DNA from: JADKAV01 sp963818505
GTDB taxonomy: Bacteria > Actinomycetota > Actinomycetes > S36-B12 > UBA10799
Assembly (NCBI GenBank): GCA_963818505.1
Contig: CAWFSJ010000006.1
Span: forward strand, 62,001-126,000
DNA length: 64,000 bases
Reading direction: 5' to 3'
A program made the position numbers and the translations under genes. Shown here piece after piece: positions 25,398-35,000 of this stretch. Each line of letters opens with the position of its first letter. Position 1 is the first letter of the stretch. Under the pieces are notes generated by a model. The model did no database searches. It had not been told where the DNA came from and saw only the letters and a list, made by a program, of their open reading frames with translations.

Positions 25398-26693
25398 GTG
25401 AAGTACGTAATTGGTGCTGCGGTACTCGCTGTCGGATTGGTCGGACCAACTCCAGCGATGGCCGACGACTCCCCACCTCTGCGGGCTGGTGAAGTGGTCC
25501 GCGAGCGAGGCTTCGTCGCGCGCGTGACCGATGGCGACACCTTGCGTTTCGCCAATACCGCGAACCGCCGGACGAACAACTACGAGGTCATCCGCCTGAT
25601 CGGGGTGCAGGCACCAGAGGTCTCCCGCAAGGGATTCCACGCCGGGGAGTGCAACGGCGACCTTGCCCAGTCGGTGCTCGTGGACATCGCCGAGGGCAGG
25701 CGGGCCGTACTCGCGTCCGCGCACGACACACGCGACACCCAACGAGACCGCAAGCTTCGCACTGTCTACATACAGGACGCCAACGGCGGCTGGATCGACC
25801 TGGCGGCTGAAATGTTGCGTCGCGGATGGGGGCAATGGTTCCCGAAGAAGACCGAACCGGCCCACAATCTGCAGTACCGGGAACTCAGTGAGGCCGCGCA
25901 GGCGCAGGGCCGAAACATCTGGGACCCGACAAACTGCGGCACCAAGTACTCACCCGGCGTCCCCCTGCAGATGTGGATCCAACCGGACCCGAGTGGCAAC
26001 GACTGGCAGAACGTCAATGGCGAGTACATCCGCATCGCCAACATGTCCACGGACACCGTCGCTGACCTTTCCGGCTGGAGCCTGCGCGATGGCAGCCTGA
26101 ATTGGCTTCGGTTCCCCGACGGCGTGTCGATCGCCCCCAACGATGCGTTGATCGTGCGCGTGGGCCAGGGCCAGCACAGCGCCAACACCTTCTACTGGGG
26201 CCGTAAGCGCCCGGTGTTCAGCAACCTCGGTGTGACCGACGACTACATGGGCGACGGGGCTTACCTCATCGACAAGCAGGGCAACGTGCGCGCCTACTAC
26301 GTCTACCCGTGCCTTGGTTCGTGTGAGGATCCGCGCATGGGCGCCGTCCAGATCACCAAGGTGCGCGACGACCCGCCGGGCAACGAGGTGAGCAAACCCA
26401 ACCAGGAGTATGTGCGCATCCGAAACCGCGGCTCGGAGTCGTACTCGATGATCGGCTACGAGATCCGGATCGGCGGTTGGACCCGCGAGTTCGGATCCGG
26501 GGACACCCTGGCTCCTGGCGCCAGCCTGACGGTGAGGATCGGCAAGGGACAAGACCATGCAGCCACGCGGTTCTTCGGCATGCACCACTCGATCCTGAAC
26601 AACTCCGGCGACCTCGTGGCGCTGCGATCCTTCGACGCCCGGGTGATCGACTGTTACGGATACGGGCGGTTCCGCAGCCGCAAGTGTTACTGA
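25398..26693 (+). CDS. Secreted thermonuclease (SNase) with two lamin-tail domains
   Basis: 431 residues: a signal peptide (cleavage likely after TPAMA), an SNase domain (about 35-180) and two lamin-tail (LTD) beta-sandwich domains (about 190-305 and 310-431). The nuclease residues are present: VTDGDTLRF (metal Asp), RLIGVQAPE (Arg and Glu) and RDRKLRTVYI (Arg). LTD domains often ride on exported nucleases and may bind DNA or wall material. GTG at 25398 has GGAG five bases upstream; an ATG at 25380 lacks one. It sits inside the wall-polymer region and probably scavenges DNA outside the cell. Confidence 0.88.
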   Translation: MKYVIGAAVLAVGLVGPTPAMADDSPPLRAGEVVRERGFVARVTDGDTLRFANTANRRTNNYEVIRLIGVQAPEVSRKGFHAGECNGDLAQSVLVDIAEGRRAVLASAHDTRDTQRDRKLRTVYIQDANGGWIDLAAEMLRRGWGQWFPKKTEPAHNLQYRELSEAAQAQGRNIWDPTNCGTKYSPGVPLQMWIQPDPSGNDWQNVNGEYIRIANMSTDTVADLSGWSLRDGSLNWLRFPDGVSIAPNDALIVRVGQGQHSANTFYWGRKRPVFSNLGVTDDYMGDGAYLIDKQGNVRAYYVYPCLGSCEDPRMGAVQITKVRDDPPGNEVSKPNQEYVRIRNRGSESYSMIGYEIRIGGWTREFGSGDTLAPGASLTVRIGKGQDHAATRFFGMHHSILNNSGDLVALRSFDARVIDCYGYGRFRSRKCY

Positions 26694-26795
26694 GGTCCAA
26701 CATGGCTTGCGCCGCCGGCGTGTCGCGGGAACTTCGCGACATTGGCGATGTGTGCTCGCAGAGGCGACGGGAATCGGGGGCTGACCGCGCCTTGA

Positions 26796-26801
26796 TATGA
26801 T
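26796..26801 (+). promoter_or_regulatory. Putative -10 of TagB-like paralog 2 (leaderless)
   Basis: TATGAT, one base from consensus TATAAT, six bases before the ATG at 26808. The rest of the 114-base gap shows nothing clear. Confidence 0.6.
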
Positions 26802-26807
26802 TCCGGC

Positions 26808-28115
26808 ATGCCCAGCAAGGCCAAGAACATCTATTGGGCCGTGCGCCGTGTGTGGAATTCCCGCAATTCAGGGCAGATGCTCGCTGCGTGGGAGAACCAG
26901 ACCGGCGACCGTGCGCTGCCCGATGACCATTTCGAGACGATGGTCTACTACGCCGACGGCATCGTGAACATGTACCAACTACGGCAGTGGTACGACGCGC
27001 TCAAGGCCCTCGATGAGCAGTCGCCCGTCGTCCTTGTCTGCCGGTCGGTCTCGTCGGCCTTGGCCCTGCTCGAGGAATCCCCTGTCCCGGTGGTTTACGG
27101 CGGACGCATCGAGGACATCGAGAACCTCGTCAACCGCCAGCGCTTCAAGACGGTGCTGTACGTCAACCAGAACACCCGCAACTTCCAGATGATGCGTTTC
27201 GCTTCAATGCTCCACGTCTTCATCAGTCACGGCGAGAGTGACAAGTCGTACATGACCTCGGGCCAGATGAAGTGCTACGACTACGCCTTCATCGCTGGGG
27301 ACGCCGCTGCGAACCGCCTCAGCCAGGCGCTCATGGGATACGACGTGGAATCACGCACAAAGCGCATCGGACGACCGCAGCTGGACACCGTCGCCACTGG
27401 TGGCCCTGCACTTGTCGACGATGACCGGACCGTGGTCTTCTACGCCCCGACGTGGGAAGGGGATCGGCCGAGTATGAGTTACGGGTCCTTGGCCTCCCAC
27501 GGCGTGACCATGACCCGCGCCTTGCTCGCCTCGGGCCGGCATCGGGTGATCGTGCGGTCACACCCGCGTACAGGTGTGGTTTCGGCCGATCACAAGGCCG
27601 CCAGCGACGAGATCGCAATGCTGATCTCCCAGGCGAACCTCACCGACCCTTCCGCCGGTCACATCTTCGACCAGACGCCCACCTTCGATTGGCAGTTGCA
27701 GAAGGCCGACGTGTGCATCACCGACGTCAGCGCAGCCGCCCTCGACTGGCTGGCCACCGGCAAACCGCTGCTGGTCACCAAGCCGGCCTCCCGTAACGCA
27801 CTGCTGCCCGACACCGGATACCTCGCGACCCTGAACCTGCTGCCCGCCAAGCGAGCCGGGGAGATCGTGGCGGTCCTGGACGAGGTGATCGCGGACCCGG
27901 GACTGGCAGAACAGCGTGAGCACTGGGTCACCTACTACTTCGGTGACACAACCCCCGGCGCCCCCACCGCGGCCTTCCTGCAAGCCTGCCGGGAGCTGCG
28001 CGAGGAGCGAGACCGGTTGATGGCCGAGCTGCCCGGCGAGAAGCTCGCCGACAACGGGCCCAGCGACGCCCACCGCGACATCACCGAATTGGAAGAGATC
28101 GAGTTCGAGAGTTAG
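26808..28115 (+). CDS. CDP-glycerol glycerophosphotransferase-like protein (TagB/TagF family), paralog 2
   Basis: 435-residue Glyphos_transf-family protein, clearly paralogous to the 23311-24573 product: both share MYQLRQWYD- or LYQLRQWYE-type starts, FISHGES, a YMTSGQ or YMSSGQ segment, APTWEGDRPSM and the DWLATGKP or DWLVTGKP segment. Here the C-terminus adds an acidic tail (ITELEEIEFES). It probably transfers an alditol phosphate to a wall polymer. Its stop lies five bases before palindromic element copy 2, which separates it from the convergent sulfotransferase. Confidence 0.85.
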   Translation: MPSKAKNIYWAVRRVWNSRNSGQMLAAWENQTGDRALPDDHFETMVYYADGIVNMYQLRQWYDALKALDEQSPVVLVCRSVSSALALLEESPVPVVYGGRIEDIENLVNRQRFKTVLYVNQNTRNFQMMRFASMLHVFISHGESDKSYMTSGQMKCYDYAFIAGDAAANRLSQALMGYDVESRTKRIGRPQLDTVATGGPALVDDDRTVVFYAPTWEGDRPSMSYGSLASHGVTMTRALLASGRHRVIVRSHPRTGVVSADHKAASDEIAMLISQANLTDPSAGHIFDQTPTFDWQLQKADVCITDVSAAALDWLATGKPLLVTKPASRNALLPDTGYLATLNLLPAKRAGEIVAVLDEVIADPGLAEQREHWVTYYFGDTTPGAPTAAFLQACRELREERDRLMAELPGEKLADNGPSDAHRDITELEEIEFES

Positions 28116-28120
28116 GCCTC

Positions 28121-28189
28121 GTTAGAGGTTGTGCGTCCTGGTTAGCGAATCCACGCGTTGTTTCGCTAACCAACAGCACAACCTCTAAC
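28121..28189. repeat. Dispersed palindromic element, copy 2
   Basis: 69-bp copy between convergent genes, same ends (GTTAGAGG and CCTCTAAC) and loop TCCACGCGTTGT. The left arm is altered to GTGCGTCCTGG, leaving an internal loop. GTCCTGGTTAG (28135-28145) is also complementary to CTAACCAGGAC (28185-28195), which extends past the element. The TAG stop of the neighbouring sulfotransferase lies in its right arm. Confidence 0.9.
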
Positions 28190-29363
28190 CAGGACCTGAT
28201 CCGCCCGAGACGCCCCGCTTCATCGCGCGGGCCACGCCCTTGGCCGACCAGCGGCGCTGGGGAGCTGACACAGGTGCGGCGGCCTGTTCCACCTGCGCCT
28301 GTTCGACCAAGGCACGCCGCTGGGCCAGCGACTCGGTGACCACACCGATCGCGGCGGCGACCGCGGCATCCATGTCCAGCGCCTGCTGCGGATCGTCGAC
28401 ACCCGAGCGAGGCTCAGCGGCCAGTGCCTGCGGATCGCCGATCACATGCACCCCGAGAGCGCCCAGGCCGTCGGCAAAACCCTGGCCCAAGGCTGCGGCC
28501 CGCTCGGCTGCCCACTTGGGCGTCTGGACCTTGGCCTCGTCCGGGCCCGGCGTGCGCTTCTCGACCATGTTCAGAACCAGCCCGCGGCGCACCAGACTGC
28601 TGAACTCATCCCACGACATCTGCCCGACGAGTTCCTTGTTCAACCGGCGCACGAACTCCGCCTCGGCAGCGGTCATGGACCTGTTCTGCAGAAGCCCTTG
28701 GTGCGCGGCGAGCATCCCTTCGTCAAGGCCCAGGAGTCCTTCGAACGCGTTGAAGATGGCGTTTCGATCACCTTCGGCAAGCACGACCGCGTACGTCCGG
28801 TCGGCGCCGACGATTTCTGCCCAGCGTTTGACCTGCTGCACCTGATCGTGGCGCCACCAGAAGTGGTCCGAGCGCGAGGAGGCCTCATCGGAGAGGACCT
28901 TCTCGAGCCACTGCTCGTAACGGATCGTCATGCCGGACTTGACCTGCTGCTGCCAGGCCGAGGGAAGGATCGAGCCGATGGCGCGCAGTGTGACGACGAC
29001 GCTCACTTTCTGCGTGCCGCCAAGGTCCTCGACGATGCGCGCACCCACCTCGGGCTTCACGTCGTCGAGGAACTCGCTGCTGATGATCACGCGGCCTGGG
29101 TAGTCCACCTCTTTGAGCAGTCGCTTCCAGTGCTTCTTGGGTGTGATCCGGGCCCCGTTGCCCCGCCATCCGTAGGGGCGGTCGGCCCCAGCCAGGATCG
29201 CCTTGTGGTGGTACAGACCTTTGCCGGGGTAACGCACCCCGTTCTCCTCGAGCGGCCCGCGAGCCTCGGCCAAAGCCACCTGCAAAGCGGTCGTGCCGGT
29301 CTTGTGCAACCCCACGTGCAGCAGGACTTCGCCGTTGCCGATAGGGGTGATCGATGACTCCAT
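28185..29363 (-). CDS. Sulfotransferase family protein, paralog 1
   Basis: 392-residue PAPS-dependent sulfotransferase-like protein. VGLHKTGTTALQVALAEA is the 5'-phosphosulfate loop with the conserved Lys and Thr; VVVTLRAIGSILPSAWQQQ supplies the Arg and Ser of the 3'-phosphate site; ISSEFLDD is also typical. No signal peptide, so it acts in the cytoplasm. ATG at 29363 aligns with the paralog start and follows TAGAAT by eight bases. The last residues (SGPG and the TAG stop) are encoded within or beside palindromic copy 2, so the C-terminus has been shaped by that element. Acceptor unknown. Confidence 0.85.
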   Translation of the reverse strand: MESSITPIGNGEVLLHVGLHKTGTTALQVALAEARGPLEENGVRYPGKGLYHHKAILAGADRPYGWRGNGARITPKKHWKRLLKEVDYPGRVIISSEFLDDVKPEVGARIVEDLGGTQKVSVVVTLRAIGSILPSAWQQQVKSGMTIRYEQWLEKVLSDEASSRSDHFWWRHDQVQQVKRWAEIVGADRTYAVVLAEGDRNAIFNAFEGLLGLDEGMLAAHQGLLQNRSMTAAEAEFVRRLNKELVGQMSWDEFSSLVRRGLVLNMVEKRTPGPDEAKVQTPKWAAERAAALGQGFADGLGALGVHVIGDPQALAAEPRSGVDDPQQALDMDAAVAAAIGVVTESLAQRRALVEQAQVEQAAAPVSAPQRRWSAKGVARAMKRGVSGGSGPG

Positions 29364-29371
29364 GGAAACCA

Positions 29372-29377
29372 ATTCTA
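29372..29377 (-). promoter_or_regulatory. Putative -10 of sulfotransferase paralog 1 (leaderless)
   Basis: TAGAAT, eight bases before the ATG at 29363; the paralog has TAGACT at the same distance. Confidence 0.5.
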
Positions 29378-29388
29378 CGAAGTGCGAA

Positions 29389-30525
29389 TCAGGCGTGCGG
29401 TTCGGGCGCGGGCGTGGCGGCGCTTTTGCCCCGGGACCAGCGGGTCAGCGTGCGCAGGGCCTGTTTGCGGCTGACTTCCGGGGGCGACGTCTCGTAGCGC
29501 ACAAGACCCGCCGCGCCGGCGACTGCGGCGTCCAGGGGCATCACCTTCGCACGACGGTAAGGCCCCGATGCCGGCCGCCTTGCCAGTTCCGCGGGGTCGC
29601 CAATCACGTGCACGCCCAAGGCCGGGACGCCCTGCGCGAACCGCTGGCCGTACTGCTCAGCCTGCTCGGCTGCCCAGGCCGGGGTCTGGATCCGCAACTC
29701 GTCTGCATCCGGCTTGCGGCTCTCGACCATGGTCAGGACGATTCCCTCACGGACCTTCGCGGAGTACTGGTCCCATGTGAGGTCGTGGCTGACCTGCTTG
29801 TTGAGCTTGCGCAGGAACTCCGCCTCCCCTGCCGTCATCGACCTGTTGGCCACGGCCACCTTGCGCCCCGAGAGCAATCCGGCGGGCAGATCCAGCAGCC
29901 CCTCGAACGCGTTGAAGATCGCCAAACGGTCGCCATCAGGAACGATCACGGCGTAAGTGCGATCCAGGCCAACGATCCCGGCCCACCTGCGGACCTGCTC
30001 GATCTGGTCGTGGCGGTACCAGAAGCGGTCGGCACGCTTCTTACGCTTCGCGGCGAAGATCGTCTTCAGGAACTGGTTGTAGGGCGCGCTGTATCCGGAC
30101 TTCAACCGCTGCTGCCAGGCCGACGGAAGGATCGCGCCGATGGAACGAAGGGTCACCACCACGCTCACCCGCGCCGGCCCGCCCAGATCAGCGATCATGC
30201 GTTCGGCGGTGTGCGGCTCTACGTTGTCCAGGAACTCGCTGCTGATGATGGTGCGGCCCTTGTAGTTGGCCTGTTTGACCAGGGCGTCCCACGGCTTGCG
30301 CGGCACCTCCTGGGCGCCGCGGTCCTGCCACCCGTAGACACGGCCGGCCCCCCCGAGGATCGCCTTGTGCTGGTAGCGCGAGTTGCCGGGGTATCGCACA
30401 CCATGCTGCTCGAGGTCACCGCGGGCATCGGCAAGCGCAACCTGAAGCGCGGTGGTTCCGGTCTTGTGCACTCCGACGTGCAGCAGGACCTCGCCCTTGC
30501 CGATGGGGGTGATCGAAGATGCCAT
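29389..30525 (-). CDS. Sulfotransferase family protein, paralog 2
   Basis: 378-residue paralog of the preceding gene, with VGVHKTGTTALQVALADA (PAPS loop), VVVTLRSIGAILPSAWQQR (3'-phosphate site) and ISSEFLDN. The two run in tandem with 25 bases between them, and the start MASSITPIGKGEV mirrors MESSITPIGNGEV. A tandem duplication followed by divergence is likely, perhaps giving two acceptor positions. Neighbouring glycosyl- and glycerophosphotransferases suggest a glycan acceptor; that is inference. PAPS synthesis genes are not in this window. Confidence 0.85.
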   Translation of the reverse strand: MASSITPIGKGEVLLHVGVHKTGTTALQVALADARGDLEQHGVRYPGNSRYQHKAILGGAGRVYGWQDRGAQEVPRKPWDALVKQANYKGRTIISSEFLDNVEPHTAERMIADLGGPARVSVVVTLRSIGAILPSAWQQRLKSGYSAPYNQFLKTIFAAKRKKRADRFWYRHDQIEQVRRWAGIVGLDRTYAVIVPDGDRLAIFNAFEGLLDLPAGLLSGRKVAVANRSMTAGEAEFLRKLNKQVSHDLTWDQYSAKVREGIVLTMVESRKPDADELRIQTPAWAAEQAEQYGQRFAQGVPALGVHVIGDPAELARRPASGPYRRAKVMPLDAAVAGAAGLVRYETSPPEVSRKQALRTLTRWSRGKSAATPAPEPHA

Positions 30526-30533
30526 AACAACTG

Positions 30534-30539
30534 AGTCTA
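30534..30539 (-). promoter_or_regulatory. Putative -10 of sulfotransferase paralog 2 (leaderless)
   Basis: TAGACT, eight bases before the ATG at 30525. Confidence 0.5.
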
Positions 30540-30550
30540 GGCCGGGTCGA

Positions 30551-32005
30551 TCACTGCACTTGGTACAGCCGCGCTTTGCCATCGGCCGAACTCCAGCGCA
30601 AGGCGTAGGTGTCCAAAGGCAACTCGTTGCCCTGCGCCTTCCACAGGTCGTAGTCCAGTTTGCAGAACTCGCATGTCTCATCGGTGTCACTGAAGATCAG
30701 CACATACTGGCCCGGTTCCGGTTGCGCGCCGCGGGTGAAGTCTCGAAGGTCCACATCCCGGCCGAGGCTCTCGGCGTACACGGGCAGGATGCGCACCGTC
30801 CGGCCGTCTGTGTACACCTGCGGGCCCTGCGGCAAGTTGCGCACCGTCTCGTAGGGCAGGGAGCCGCTATTGGGGTAGAACGTCGCTTCGGTGGTCGCGA
30901 ACCGCACTCCGGGCACGAGCACGAGCGCTGCCAGCGCCGCAGCACCCACCCACCCAGGCAGTCGAAGTCGCGCTGCGACGTGTGCACACAGCGCCACGGC
31001 GGCGATGGTCAGCCCGGGCATGAACGCCAGCCAGTAGCGAGGCACGTCCACGCGGACGCTGGGGTGGGCCGGGTCCAGCACCCCTGCCTGCAGCATCAGC
31101 AGACCGGCGGGCAACAGGGCCCACACGACGTACAACCCCACCCTCCCGCGCAGCCAGAGGCCACCGATGAGTCCGAGAGCGGCGACCACCAGCAGCACCC
31201 AGCCCCACGGTTCCTGCGACATGGCCACCGGCAGGCGCGCGAGGTACCACCACCGGCTCTGCCCCAAGTACGCGCCGTCCAAGGGCGAGGTCGAGTCGTT
31301 GAGATCCGAGCCGGTCAGCACGTGGAGCTTGGCCCAAGGGTCGTTCAGCGTCAGCCAGGACAACCCGATGTCCAGCGCCGCCCAAACGACCAGCCCGGGC
31401 AGGACCGCCAGATACCCCCGCCACCGCCGCGACAGCCCCCAGATGAGGAAGGCGAAGATCGGCCAGGTGAACAGCGTGGTCTCGCGCACCTCGAACGCCC
31501 ATCCCGCCGCGAGCCCGGCCAGCAGCAGCGGCCACACCCGGTCACGGTCGCGAGCAATCAGCACCAGGATCAGCGTCAATCCGTTGAGCGCGATGGCCAT
31601 CAGGTCCGGGTAGCCACGGCTCAGGTTGATGAAGGTCAATGGCTGCGCGACGAACGCCACAACGCTCAGAGCCGCGACGAGCGCCGGGCCCACCGCCCGG
31701 GACAGCACGTAGACCACGGGCACGACCAGAGCAGTGGCCAGGAAGGCGAACGCATAGAAGGTCGCAAGGGTGTCGCCGAACACCGCGGCGACCGGCAACA
31801 GGGGCACGATGATTCCCCATCGGGTCAGCCCGGAGGGGATCCACTCGTGGGTGCCGAACTCCAGCGCAGACATGGCGTAGTGCCAGGGGTCGGAGGTGAC
31901 CAGGACCGTGCGGAAGGCCCAGGCGAGCGCAAGCGTGCATACACCCAGCAGCAGCGCCACGGGTACGTCGACCCGGCTGCGCCAGGGGTCAGCCCAAGGC
32001 CGCAT
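30551..32005 (-). CDS. Polytopic membrane protein, GT-C glycosyltransferase-like
   Basis: 484-residue membrane protein with about ten hydrophobic helices. An early loop with SDPWHYAMSALEFG, containing an Asp and a His after TM1, and later FEVRETTLFTWP resemble the GT-C fold (family 39-like, polyprenyl-phosphate-sugar donors), but I cannot assign a family with certainty. The C-terminal 110 residues are a soluble outer domain with a CEFC motif. ATG at 32005 overlaps the end of the large GT2-TagF gene by 17 bases, so it is in one operon with it. Confidence 0.65.
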   Translation of the reverse strand: MRPWADPWRSRVDVPVALLLGVCTLALAWAFRTVLVTSDPWHYAMSALEFGTHEWIPSGLTRWGIIVPLLPVAAVFGDTLATFYAFAFLATALVVPVVYVLSRAVGPALVAALSVVAFVAQPLTFINLSRGYPDLMAIALNGLTLILVLIARDRDRVWPLLLAGLAAGWAFEVRETTLFTWPIFAFLIWGLSRRWRGYLAVLPGLVVWAALDIGLSWLTLNDPWAKLHVLTGSDLNDSTSPLDGAYLGQSRWWYLARLPVAMSQEPWGWVLLVVAALGLIGGLWLRGRVGLYVVWALLPAGLLMLQAGVLDPAHPSVRVDVPRYWLAFMPGLTIAAVALCAHVAARLRLPGWVGAAALAALVLVPGVRFATTEATFYPNSGSLPYETVRNLPQGPQVYTDGRTVRILPVYAESLGRDVDLRDFTRGAQPEPGQYVLIFSDTDETCEFCKLDYDLWKAQGNELPLDTYALRWSSADGKARLYQVQ

Positions 32006-35000
32006 CGATGACCCGGGCTGAAGCGTTGCCGTCCTCCCACGCACAGAACTGCTCGGAGAACCGGCTGTAGGCCCCGGCGTACTGCTGCTGCACGTCGCCC
32101 AGTTGGACCAGCGCGTCCAGCACCTCGCCGGAGGTCCGGCAGATCGGGCCGGGTGGGTCCGCGGTCAGGTCGAAGTAGAAGCCGCGCAGGCGGTCCCGGT
32201 AGTCGTCCAGGTCCCACGTGTAGAAGATCATCGGGCGGCCGGTGTTGGCGAAGTCGAACATCACTGAGGAGTAGTCGGTGATCAGCACATCGGCGATCAG
32301 GTAGAGGTCGGCGATGTCCGGGTAGGTCGAGACGTTGCGCACGAAACCACCAACATCCACAATCCCGGCCCTTGTGGCCTGCAGGTGATGTCCACGCAAT
32401 AGCAGGACGTGGGAGTCCCCGAAGCGCTCACGGAGCATCTCCACGTTGAGCTTGAGGTCGAACAGGTAGCGACCCCGATCGTCGTAGCGGTCGTCGCGCC
32501 AGGTCGGGGCGTACAGGATCACCTGCTGGTCCTCACGCAGGCCGAGCCGGGCACGGGCGGCGGCAGCGCGTGCATGACGTTCGGGCCGGTAGAAGAGGTC
32601 GTTGCGCGGGTAACCCGTGGCGAGGATCTCGCGAGTGGGCACACCGAAGGCGCGCGCCATGATCTGGGTGGAGTAGGCGTTGGGGCTGACGAGGTAGTTC
32701 CACTTGGCCGCTTCAGCGGCGAACGTCTGCAGATAGCCCTTGCGCGCGAAGTTGACCTTCTCGATGTCCTGACCGACCTTCTTCAGCGGTGTCCCGTGCC
32801 AGGTCTGCAGGTAGGTCTGATCATCGCGCTTGACGAAACTCTGATCGATCGAGTCGTTGGAGATGATCCAACGCGATCGAGCCAGCAGGTCGTAGTACTC
32901 CGGGCTGAAACGAAGGACCGTCTGGACTCCGCGTGGCATCCGGACCCCGAGATCGCGCACCACCCACACTCTGCGGCGGCGATCCTTGCGCCGCTGGAGC
33001 TCCTCGTCGATAGCGCGCAGATTGTCGCTGTACTGCTTGCCCTTCCAGTTCTCGAACAGGATGGTCTTGCGCGTGCGCCGGGAACGCCGCTTGGGGTAGT
33101 ACGTGTCGATGATGTGCGCTCTGCCGTGCAGGCCCGGGGGACGGATGTCCCCTGACGGGTCCACCAGGATGTAGGCCGTCGCCGCCCGCCGGGCACGCAC
33201 CCCGATCTTGACCCCGCCACGCAGGCTGAGCCACTCCGGGGACACCATCCGCGACCGGGTGATCTCCGCGACGTGTACGGGAACACCGTCCTGACTCAAG
33301 AGGCTCCACCGGCCCGGGGCGAGATGGGCGACCCCGTCGTCGGCGCCGCGATCATCAGCCGGCAGGCTCACCTGCCACTGCTCACCGTCGAGCGTCACCG
33401 GGTACTCGCTGCGAAGCCCATTACGGTTCTCCAGGGCCAGTACCGTCAACCCCGACGCCCGGTCACCGCTCAGGTGCAGATCACCTCCGGCGATCCGCCA
33501 CTGCAGCAGTCGCGGCCGTGGCTCACGAACACTGATCTGCAGCCCGCCAGTCACTCCCGCGCGTGCGTGGTACTCCTGGTCGCCGTGCGTCTGCAGGATC
33601 TCGCTCAAGCCCGGGTCGACGAGGGCCGGTTGCGGCTCCTGCGACTGCGGATCCGCCAGCAGGACGTCGAACTCGGTCACAGTCGCGGACTCCAGCGGCG
33701 GCATCGCGGAAACGTCGAGGTCCACGGTCGTGGAATGCTCCGCGCTGACCTCCTCGAAGTCATCACGGCGTCGCGCGAGGACCTGTACGCCGGGAAGTGC
33801 GCCGCCGAAGTGCACACGCACCAGGCCCGGCCTCGGGATCTCGACGCCGGTGACCAGCGGCTGTGGCCGGTGGACCGCCAGACCCAGCGGTTCACCGCGC
33901 CAACGCAAAACGGCAATGCGCCCATCCGGCAGGACAGTCCGCCTGGGCAGTTGGGCCGCCCCGTCGTAGGTCCCCGAAAGCGGGACCCGCCGCCGCCCGC
34001 CTGGAGCCGTGACGTCGACGTCGACGCGCATCAGGCCCTCTGCCGGCAGGTCCGCCACAGGCACGGTGAAGGACAACCCGACGTTGTCGTAGGTCACGTC
34101 CGCGTTGAACTCCTTGGCCGTCAGGTCCGACCGGTTGTGCCATTTGACCGCAACGCTGAACGGGGCGTCGCCTCCGACCACACGGATGCGCAGCTTGCGC
34201 TGTTCCGGCCCGCCGGAGTCGATGCCTTCCAGATAGGCATAACCTGCGACGGCCAGCCCCTCTTCTGTCCAACTGGCCTGCTCCACCTCGGAGGCGACGG
34301 GCTGAGCCTGTCCCCACTCGTACAGTTCGCGGGGATACCCCGGCTCGCCCAGGAACGGCAGGTCGGCGTACGTGAGACCGTCGCCGGGGATCGTCTTGCG
34401 CAGCGCGTACGGGTCGCGTTCGTATTCGAGGAACTCCACCAGTTGTTCGTGCTGCCCCTGCTCGATCAGCCAGTACCGGACCCGGTCACGGGGCGGCAGT
34501 TCTGCCATCACCTCAGGTGAGCTGGCCCGCAGGAACGCCCCCACGCGTTCCATGAAGAGGTGCTGGTAGGCCTGCGAGGCAGTTGGATAGTTGGGCAGGT
34601 ACAGCGGGATGTCGAACGTAAGCACTTTGCGGTCGTGGGTCTGCTTGAGGAACTGGTCGTCGGCGAGCAGGGCGCAGACCTCGTCGATCGCGTCCATCCG
34701 GTCGCGCAGATTGTCGACCTCGCCGCGGCGCTGGGTGATCGAGGCATCGGAGTCGATGCGGCGACGCCAGTAGTACACCGGTGTCTTGAGAACGTCCACA
34801 GCCCTGGCCCGGACATGGGCCGCGATCATGACTGGGAGATCCTCATAGGTGACCAGCGGCTTGAAACCCAGGCCGGTCTCACGCCAGAACTGCGTGCGGA
34901 ACACCTTGTTCCACGACGTCGTGTCGTACATGAGGCTGGGCGTGCGGGTGATCGTCGTGCGCAGCCGGGTTCCCAGGATTGCGTTGCGGTGCGGCCCACT

